Below are positions 49,458 to 55,002 of a DNA stretch of 55,002 nt, piece after piece; the stretch's first letter is position 1; each line of letters begins with the position of its first letter. The notes beneath the pieces were generated by a model. It saw only the letters and a program-made list of their open reading frames with translations, did not search any database and was not told where the DNA came from. Source of the stretch: CAZYTX01 sp964650485 (GTDB lineage: Bacteria > RBG-13-61-14 > DATKZS01); contig CAZYTX010000024.1 of NCBI GenBank assembly GCA_964650485.1, positions 1-55,002 on the forward strand, in the 5' to 3' direction. A program made the translations under genes and the position numbers.

Positions 49458-50876
49458 CTACCTCGGCATGAGCGGCGGGGGCGAGACCGCGCGGTTTTCA
49501 ACCATCCGTCCGTCCACTTTTATAAGCAGGGGGTTGTCCGCTATGTCCAGGAACTCCCTTAGCATCTCTTTGTCAAAGCTGCCGTTTTTATAGAAGTGAG
49601 GGGGGAAGTACCACTCGATCCTGAAGTCGTACTTGCCCGGCTTGACCGACTTCATCACCACCGTGGTCCTTGCGTACCCTATGCTGCCGGGCTCATCTTC
49701 CGGGGGGGAGCAAGCGTCTTTGTCGTCAATGTAGGTGAGGTGGTTCTCGGTCTGATCGAGCAGCGACTGGTCCACGGAGACCCTGATGATGAGGCTCCCC
49801 TGCGGCCCGGTTATCAAGTGCCACGGCGCCCAATGGTCCGGGATGCCCCTCTCCTTTTCGGTCATCCTCCCGTCAATGGTCACGCCCTGCATGCAGTTGG
49901 GGCTGTAAAAGCGCATGCCCCGCGCCTTCTCGTTCAGGTCGTAGCCGAACTCGATGCCGGCCCGGGTCATGATGTGCCTGGGGTTTATGGGTATGGTTAT
50001 CCGCATGGGGGAGGCTATAACGCGGTCGTATGCGAACACGTCCGAGTATACGCGCGGGCCGTAAAGCCCCAGCGGCAGGGCCACCGTCATCCATTGCCTG
50101 CCGTAGCCGCGCACCTCGCCGCGGCGGAGCGACTCGATCCCTCCTGTCATGCTGGTCTCGTCGGCCTCGATCCTGATCATCCCGAAGAAGACCTCGGCAA
50201 ACGCCCGCATCCTCTGGCCGTCAAGGATGTTGACGCCGGCGCCGCCCGCGGACTCGGGCACGCGGAAGCTCTCGTTCACCGCGGTCTTGTAATAGCGGCC
50301 GCGTATTTTGTTGACCATGCCTTCCACCTGGTAGCTCATGCCTTTCACTATAAAGGGGGTGTCAGGCTCCTTGTACGGGTCCCAGTGCTCAAGCACCACC
50401 GTGTCCGCTTCTTTGCGCTCGGGCGGGGCCTCCTGGAAATGCAACAGGTAGCAGTAGGACCTGCCGCGGTCATTGGGATCAACGAGCTCGAGCTCGATCC
50501 CGGATGCCGTTGGCCAGAGATCACGCGGCGCCCGGTCACCCGTGTCGCTTATTCGGAACACGAGGAAGTCGCGGGGGTCAAGGGTCCCGTTGGCTTCCTG
50601 CTTTCCCGCCTCCTTGCCCAGGTTGAAAACGAAGTCCCCGTTTTCGAGCCTCTCGTCGAACTGAAAGGGTATCTGAGCCATGGACCCCTCACGGTGCGCG
50701 TACAGCCGCATGCTCGCGAGGGAAAGACCGTGGAGACGGCTGAGAAGCTCTCCAGGGACCTGCACCGGGTCGTGTTCCCTTTCCATGCTGGAGGGGGTTA
50801 TGTCCGCGCCTGAACCCCCGGCCGAGATAAAGATACAAAGGAGGGTCACCCAAAAGAGCGTTTTCAAGAGCTTCAT
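49458..50876 (-). CDS. Secreted protein of unknown function
   Basis: A 472-residue protein with a signal peptide (MKLLKTLFWVTLLCIFISAG, cleaved near GSGAD). The rest is predicted beta-rich without membrane helices: IPFQFDERLENGDFVFNLG, LDPRDFLVFRISDTGDRAP, YYKTAVNESFRVPESAGGAG, WMTVALPLGLYGPRVYSDVF, YDFRIEWYFPPHFYKNGSFD. I do not recognise the family; the first part resembles beta-sandwich exported proteins. The start at 50876 is chosen because the signal peptide begins there; the frame is open further upstream but would run through the xylA control region. Divergent from xylA. Confidence 0.65.
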   Translation of the reverse strand: MKLLKTLFWVTLLCIFISAGGSGADITPSSMEREHDPVQVPGELLSRLHGLSLASMRLYAHREGSMAQIPFQFDERLENGDFVFNLGKEAGKQEANGTLDPRDFLVFRISDTGDRAPRDLWPTASGIELELVDPNDRGRSYCYLLHFQEAPPERKEADTVVLEHWDPYKEPDTPFIVKGMSYQVEGMVNKIRGRYYKTAVNESFRVPESAGGAGVNILDGQRMRAFAEVFFGMIRIEADETSMTGGIESLRRGEVRGYGRQWMTVALPLGLYGPRVYSDVFAYDRVIASPMRITIPINPRHIMTRAGIEFGYDLNEKARGMRFYSPNCMQGVTIDGRMTEKERGIPDHWAPWHLITGPQGSLIIRVSVDQSLLDQTENHLTYIDDKDACSPPEDEPGSIGYARTTVVMKSVKPGKYDFRIEWYFPPHFYKNGSFDKEMLREFLDIADNPLLIKVDGRMVENRAVSPPPLMPR

Positions 50877-50932
50877 GACTATGCTTTCACTGTAAGGAAA
50901 TTTTTCTTGCACTGCAAAGCAACCGAGAACTT

Positions 50933-50960
50933 TGGACAAAAGCCCCTGCCGGGTTATATT
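50933..50960 (+). promoter_or_regulatory. Predicted promoter of xylA
   Basis: TGGACA (50933-50938), 16-bp spacer, TATATT (50955-50960); the start codon is 86 bp downstream. No xylose-operator was recognised. Confidence 0.5.
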
Positions 50961-51046
50961 GTGTACTCGGGAAAGGTGCGCCTCCCGCTCGGACCAGGCG
51001 CCCGGGCATTGCCGTTCGCACAACTGTAGCAAAGGAGGAGTTGCCC

Positions 51047-52366
51047 ATGAAAGAGTTTTTCCCGTTTGTTAAAAAGGCGGCCTACGAAGGGCCGGAATCG
51101 GACAACCCCTTCGCCTTCAAGCACTACAACCCAGAAGAGGAGGTCCTTGGAAAGACCATGGCCGAGCACCTGCGCTTTGCCGCCTGCTTCTGGCACACCT
51201 TCAAAAGCACGGGACCTGACCTGTTCGGCCCCGGAACCATGATACGCGAGTGGGACGGGCCGGATGATCCCATGGAGGCCGCGGAGCTGTGCATGCAGGC
51301 CGCGTTCGAGTTCTTCCATAAGCTGTCAGTCCCATTCTGGTGCTTCCACGACCGTGACATCGCGCCCGAGGCCGACACCCTGGCCGAGACCAACAAGCGC
51401 CTGGACAAGATGACCCGGCTTGCAGGGGACCTGCAAAAGGACACCGGCGTAAAGCTCCTGTGGGGCACGGCCAACCTGTTCTCGCATCGCCGCTACATGG
51501 CAGGGGCGGCCACAAACCCCTCCCCGCAAATTTTCGCGTATGCCGCGGCCCAGGTTAAAAAGGCCATGGACGTAACAAATGAGCTGGGAGGGGAGGGCTA
51601 CGTGTTCTGGGGAGGCAGGGAAGGGTACGAGACCCTGCTCAACACCGACATGAAAAGGGAGCTCGACCACATGGCCGCATTCCTCAAAATGGCGGCTGAC
51701 TACAAGCAAAGAATCGGGTTCAAGGGACAGCTCATGATCGAGCCCAAGCCAAAGGAGCCCACAAAGCACCAGTACGACTTCGACGCCGGCAACGTGTACG
51801 CGTTCCTCCTTGAGCACGGCTTTGAAAAGGAATTCAAGCTCAATATCGAGGCGAACCACGCCACCCTGGCAGGGCACGACTTCCAGCACGAGCTCGAGTT
51901 CTGCGCGGCCCGCGGAATACTGGGATCGGTGGACGCCAACCGGGGAGACCTTCTCCTGGGATGGGACACTGACCAGTTCCCCACCGACGTCAGGGAGACC
52001 ACCCTGGCCATGTATACCATCTTGAAAGCGGGAGGGTTCGAGAACGGCGGGCTCAACTTCGACGCCCACGTTCGCCGCCAGTCAATAGACCCCGAGGACC
52101 TCTTCCACGCGCACATAGGCGCCATGGACGCCTTTGCACGCGGTCTCAAAAACGCGGCCGCGATGGTCCGCGACCGGAAGCTGGAGAGCTTTATACAGGA
52201 GCGGTATGCAGGATGGGACACGGGGCTGGGCGCGCGGATAGAGAGCGGGAACATGGACCTCGAGCGGCTCGAGGCCCATGCACTGGAGCACCGCGAGCCC
52301 GAGGTGCAAAGCGGAAGGCAGGAGATGCTGGAGAACGTTTTGAACGGCTACACCTGGAGCAGATAA
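51047..52366 (+). CDS. xylA: Xylose isomerase
   Basis: Interconverts D-xylose and D-xylulose (and glucose/fructose) in the cytoplasm with divalent metals. The 439 residues show FWCFHDRDIAPE with the catalytic His, YVFWGGREGYETLLNTD, MIEPKPKEPTKHQYDFD (metal-binding Glu, active-site Lys), NIEANHATLAGHDFQHEL and GSVDANRGD. The length is that of the class II enzymes. GGAGGAG 6 nt before the ATG at 51047 marks the start. It is followed after 34 bp by a GH3 glycosidase, but no xylulokinase or transporter is nearby. Confidence 0.96.
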   Translation: MKEFFPFVKKAAYEGPESDNPFAFKHYNPEEEVLGKTMAEHLRFAACFWHTFKSTGPDLFGPGTMIREWDGPDDPMEAAELCMQAAFEFFHKLSVPFWCFHDRDIAPEADTLAETNKRLDKMTRLAGDLQKDTGVKLLWGTANLFSHRRYMAGAATNPSPQIFAYAAAQVKKAMDVTNELGGEGYVFWGGREGYETLLNTDMKRELDHMAAFLKMAADYKQRIGFKGQLMIEPKPKEPTKHQYDFDAGNVYAFLLEHGFEKEFKLNIEANHATLAGHDFQHELEFCAARGILGSVDANRGDLLLGWDTDQFPTDVRETTLAMYTILKAGGFENGGLNFDAHVRRQSIDPEDLFHAHIGAMDAFARGLKNAAAMVRDRKLESFIQERYAGWDTGLGARIESGNMDLERLEAHALEHREPEVQSGRQEMLENVLNGYTWSR

Positions 52367-52415
52367 GCGCCCGGGGGGGTGGATTAAAGATAGAATTCTT
52401 ATGCAGGCTCGCCTG

Positions 52416-54536
52416 ATGGACAGAAGACAGTTCATAAAGATCGCGGAAACGGGGGTGGTTATGTTGGCTGTTTCAAATCGGACTTACGCGGCAATGTCCG
52501 GCATGGGCCGGGAGGAGATCGAAAAGCGGGTGGAGGAGCTGCTCTCCAGGATGAGCCTGGAGGAGAAGATAGAGCAGATGTCCGGGCAGGGAAGCCTCAT
52601 AAAGATGATCCGGGACTACAGCGCCCAGACCTACAACTCGGGAGAGAACCAGAGGCTCGGCATCCCGGCCATCAGGTTCACCGACGGGCCGCGAGGGGTG
52701 ATGCTCAACCGGTCCACCTGCTTCCCCTGCCCATCGGCAAGGGGCGCCACCTGGGACGTCGAGCTCGAAGAGAGAGTGGGAGAGGTGATCGGGTACGAGT
52801 CCAGGGCACAGGGGGCAAACTTCTTCGGCGGGGTGTGCATAAACCTGCTCCGTCACCCGGGATGGGGCCGGGCCCAGGAGACCTACGGCGAGGACCCCCA
52901 CCTCCTCGGAGAGATGGGATCGGCCATGGTACGGGGCGCGCAAAAGCACGTGATGGCATGCGCAAAGCACTTCTCGGCAAACAGCATCGAGGACTCCAGG
53001 TTCTACGTGGACGTGAGGATGGACGAGCGAACCCTGCGCGAGGTCTACCTCCCCCACTTCAAGAGGTGCGTTGACCAGGGGGCCGCGGCCATCATGAGCG
53101 CGTACAACGACGTGAACGGACACCTGTGCAGCCAGAACCCGCATCTGCTCCGCGACATCTTAAAGGGCGACTGGGGCTTCGAGGGGATAGTGGTCTCGGA
53201 CTTCGTCTTTGGGGTGAAAAACGCCGCGGCCGCGGCAAACGCCGGCCTGGACATCGAGATGCCGTGCACCAGGCACTTCGGCAGGAGGCTGAAAAGAGCG
53301 GTCAGGTCAGGGAAAGTGCAAGAGAGCGTTATTGACGAGGCGGTCACCAGGGTCCTCAGGATGAAGATGAGGTTCGGGCTGTTCGAGGAGGCAAAGCCCT
53401 GCGATGAATCAAAGGTGGCCTGCAAGGAGCATACGGAGCTCGCATTGGAGGCCGCCAGAAAGAGCATCGTGCTCCTGAAGAACAGGGACCGGCTGCTGCC
53501 GCTCGACCGCGGGCGGGTCAAGAAGCTCGCGGTCATCGGCAGGCTCGCGGACATGAGGAACCTGGGCGACAAGGGCTCTTCAAACGTGACGCCGCCGTAC
53601 GCGGTCACCCCCCTCGAGGGCATAAGATCGAAAGCGAGCCGAGATGCACAAGTCGTATATGAAGACGGCAAGGACGTGGAAGCGGCAAAGAGTGCAGCCA
53701 AAGGGGCCGACGTTGCGGTGGTGGTCGCAGGTCTCACCTTCAAAGACGAGGGCGAAGGCGGGAGCATAATGGGGTTCAGGCTGCCCATGGGAGGCGACCG
53801 CGAGGAGCTCGGACTGCGAGGGCACGACCAGGAACTCATAAACGCGGTGGCAGGCGAGAACCCGCGTTGCATAGTGGTGCTGGAGGGAGGCTCGGCAATC
53901 ACCATGGAGTCGTGGAAAGATGGCGTGCCGGCCATACTGATGGCATGGTACCCGGGAATGGAAGGAGGCGCCGCGATCGCGGAGATTATCTTCGGCGACG
54001 TGAACCCGTGCGCAAAGCTCCCCGTGTCCATCCCCAGGTCCGAGGACCAGCTCGTCGAGTTCGACACCAGGTCAAAGGAAGTCCAGTACGGCTTCCTGCA
54101 CGGCTACAGGCACCTGGAGAAAAACGGGCTGGAGCCGGCGCTCCCCTTCGGGTTCGGGCTCTCCTACACAGAGTACGGGTACGCCAACCTGCGCCTCGAG
54201 GATAAAGACGTCGGCAGGGGCGGAAAAGTGAAGGCGAGCGTTGACGTCTTCAACAAGGGACAGAGAGCCGGGGAAGAGGTCGTGCAGTTGTACGTAGGGT
54301 GCAAGGACTCGAAGGTCATGCGCGCGCCAAAGGTGCTGAAAGGCTTTGCAAGGGTCTCCTTGGGGCCGGGCCAGACCGGGACCGTAACCATCGAGCTGCC
54401 CGTATCCGAGCTTGCATATTACAACCGGGACGCGGGAGAATGGCAGGTCGAGGAGACAGAATACATTGTGTACGCCGGGCCCAGCTCCAGGGACCAGGAA
54501 CTCCTGAGCGAGGGCTTCGAGGTGAAAGGGGACTGA
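52416..54536 (+). CDS. Glycoside hydrolase family 3 (beta-glucosidase/beta-xylosidase type) with Tat-type signal
   Basis: A 706-residue three-domain GH3 enzyme. The (beta/alpha)8 domain includes RFTDGPRGV, GGVCINLLRHPGWGRAQETY and GFEGIVVSDF, where Asp (about 262) is the nucleophile. The second domain has VVVAGLTFKDEGEG with a candidate acid/base Glu, followed by GGDREELGL. The C-terminal fibronectin-III-like domain includes GFGLSYTEY and AGEEVVQLYVG. The N-terminus MDRRQFIKIAETGVVMLAV fits a twin-arginine signal (RRxFxK), implying export of a folded enzyme. An earlier ATG at 52401 adds five residues; neither start has a strong ribosome site. Next to xylA, a beta-xylosidase role is plausible. 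Confidence 0.9.
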   Translation: MDRRQFIKIAETGVVMLAVSNRTYAAMSGMGREEIEKRVEELLSRMSLEEKIEQMSGQGSLIKMIRDYSAQTYNSGENQRLGIPAIRFTDGPRGVMLNRSTCFPCPSARGATWDVELEERVGEVIGYESRAQGANFFGGVCINLLRHPGWGRAQETYGEDPHLLGEMGSAMVRGAQKHVMACAKHFSANSIEDSRFYVDVRMDERTLREVYLPHFKRCVDQGAAAIMSAYNDVNGHLCSQNPHLLRDILKGDWGFEGIVVSDFVFGVKNAAAAANAGLDIEMPCTRHFGRRLKRAVRSGKVQESVIDEAVTRVLRMKMRFGLFEEAKPCDESKVACKEHTELALEAARKSIVLLKNRDRLLPLDRGRVKKLAVIGRLADMRNLGDKGSSNVTPPYAVTPLEGIRSKASRDAQVVYEDGKDVEAAKSAAKGADVAVVVAGLTFKDEGEGGSIMGFRLPMGGDREELGLRGHDQELINAVAGENPRCIVVLEGGSAITMESWKDGVPAILMAWYPGMEGGAAIAEIIFGDVNPCAKLPVSIPRSEDQLVEFDTRSKEVQYGFLHGYRHLEKNGLEPALPFGFGLSYTEYGYANLRLEDKDVGRGGKVKASVDVFNKGQRAGEEVVQLYVGCKDSKVMRAPKVLKGFARVSLGPGQTGTVTIELPVSELAYYNRDAGEWQVEETEYIVYAGPSSRDQELLSEGFEVKGD

Positions 54537-54553
54537 GCTTTTTTAAAACACGA

Positions 54554-54780
54554 TGTCACGAAGGGCACAAAGAATAAGAAGAAGAAAAGAGATATGTTCT
54601 TTGCCGCTTTCATCCTCAGTGCTAAAAACCTGTCAAAGCTTTGATTAGAGCTACGGCCTGAAGCCCATGTCTGCCCGTCTGCGTGCGGCAGAACGCCCGC
54701 ACAGGGGTAGCCTGTACGCACGGGCAGGCCGCCGCGAAATACCCCGTCCCTTTTTGTGCAATTCGTGCCCTTCGTGGACA
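54554..54780. repeat. CACGAAGGGCAC-type long inverted repeat, copy D
   Basis: CACGAAGGGCAC (54557-54568) pairs perfectly with GTGCCCTTCGTG (54765-54776), extended by TGT/ACA with one bulge. The arms are about 200 bp apart, and a different inverted repeat lies between them. It starts 18 bp after the GH3 stop. Confidence 0.65.
54671..54727. repeat. Inner inverted repeat nested in copy D
   Basis: CTGCCCGT (54671-54678) pairs with ACGGGCAG (54720-54727), and GCGT next to it pairs with ACGC across a 2-nt bulge. The sequence is GC-rich, unlike its surroundings, as expected of an inserted palindromic unit. Confidence 0.55.
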
Positions 54781-55002
54781 AGAAATCTGTCAACTTGATT
54801 TGGACAGGATTCCAGGGCTTTTTCGGAAATTCCCATATTTTTGTCAAGCTTGACTTTATTTTAAAGAAAATGAATACAGCCGCTTGCAAATTTTTGTAAG
54901 CCCGGGCTTAAATTTAAGGTCGTTTTTCGTAAAGCCGGGGTTGGCGGAACTGCAACACTTTTACTATGGGTGAGAGGGGAGTTTTTTTAAGACCACAAAG
55001 AC

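Larger units (their letters stand above)
54537..55002. other. Gene-free end of window with nested inverted repeats
   Basis: 466 bp without a supported gene. It contains an outer inverted repeat (54554-54780), an inner one (54671-54727), AT-rich sequence after 54800, and at the very end GACCACAAAGAC, which looks like the left arm of another CACAAAG-family repeat cut by the window edge. Confidence 0.55.

Noticed and set aside
49596..50813. 405-codon plus-strand frame opposite the secreted-protein gene
   Set aside because: Shadow frame; the minus-strand product has a proper signal peptide and normal composition.
1..55002. CRISPR array, rRNA or tRNA genes, insertion sequence with transposase
   Set aside because: No regularly spaced direct repeats, RNA-gene signatures or transposase motifs were found in the window.

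Overview
The window looks like the chromosome of a Gram-negative, GC-rich bacterium of the Deltaproteobacteria/Desulfobacterota type. Gram-negative: KDO (LPS) genes, tolB-pal, lipoprotein signals. Deltaproteobacterial: a parA-parB-bactofilin block running into an F1 ATP synthase operon that starts with a b/b' pair and lacks the a and c subunits, a MopE-like metal-binding lipoprotein, and a thiolase paired with an HMG-CoA-synthase-like/DUF35 protein. This placement is inferred from gene content and order; no 16S rRNA or tRNA gene was seen.

Layout. 1-1375 (minus): BstYI/BglII-type restriction endonuclease cut by the window edge, with its DNA methyltransferase. 1492-7106 (minus): acyl-CoA metabolism (thiolase, HMG-CoA-synthase-like protein, acyl-CoA dehydrogenase) interrupted by an AAA ATPase/DUF4276 defence-like pair whose second gene has an internal deletion. 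7249-19061 (minus): atpC-D-G-A-H-F-X, a NhaD-type antiporter with a His-rich N-terminus, bactofilin, parB, parA and der. 19154-27943: a seven-repeat secreted protein, a fused Endonuclease Q-UvrD helicase, two amidohydrolases and a penicillin-acylase-type hydrolase. 28059-34090 (plus): KDO operon kdsB-pyrG-kdsA-[hicBA]-kdsD, followed by a small membrane protein, an MNT/HEPN pair, and a second copy of the kdsD-tail/small-protein segment. 34151-40271: APC permease-EIIA fusion, sulfatase-fold/TPR membrane protein, an unrecognised protein, and a Cys-rich lipoprotein. 40523-49130: ileS, dnaB, tolB, pal and a short divergent Hsp70. 49458-54536: an unrecognised secreted protein, xylose isomerase and a GH3 glycoside hydrolase with a Tat-type signal.

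How the genes work together. The ATP synthase, chromosome-partition and cytoskeletal genes form a housekeeping block. The kds genes with pyrG supply CMP-KDO for LPS (pyrG makes the CTP that kdsB uses). tolB-pal serves the outer membrane, and xylA plus GH3 suggests plant-polysaccharide sugar use. Four defence or toxin-antitoxin-like modules (RM, AAA/DUF4276, HicBA, MNT/HEPN) are inserted among housekeeping genes.

Most notable: the EndoQ-UvrD fusion; the partial 971-bp duplication around MNT/HEPN with 214 bp of perfect identity; the deleted DUF4276 gene; a patch inside ileS of about 38% GC beside about 70% GC sequence; and a family of imperfect inverted repeats at gene ends. All assignments come from reading the sequence and family knowledge; no database search was run.
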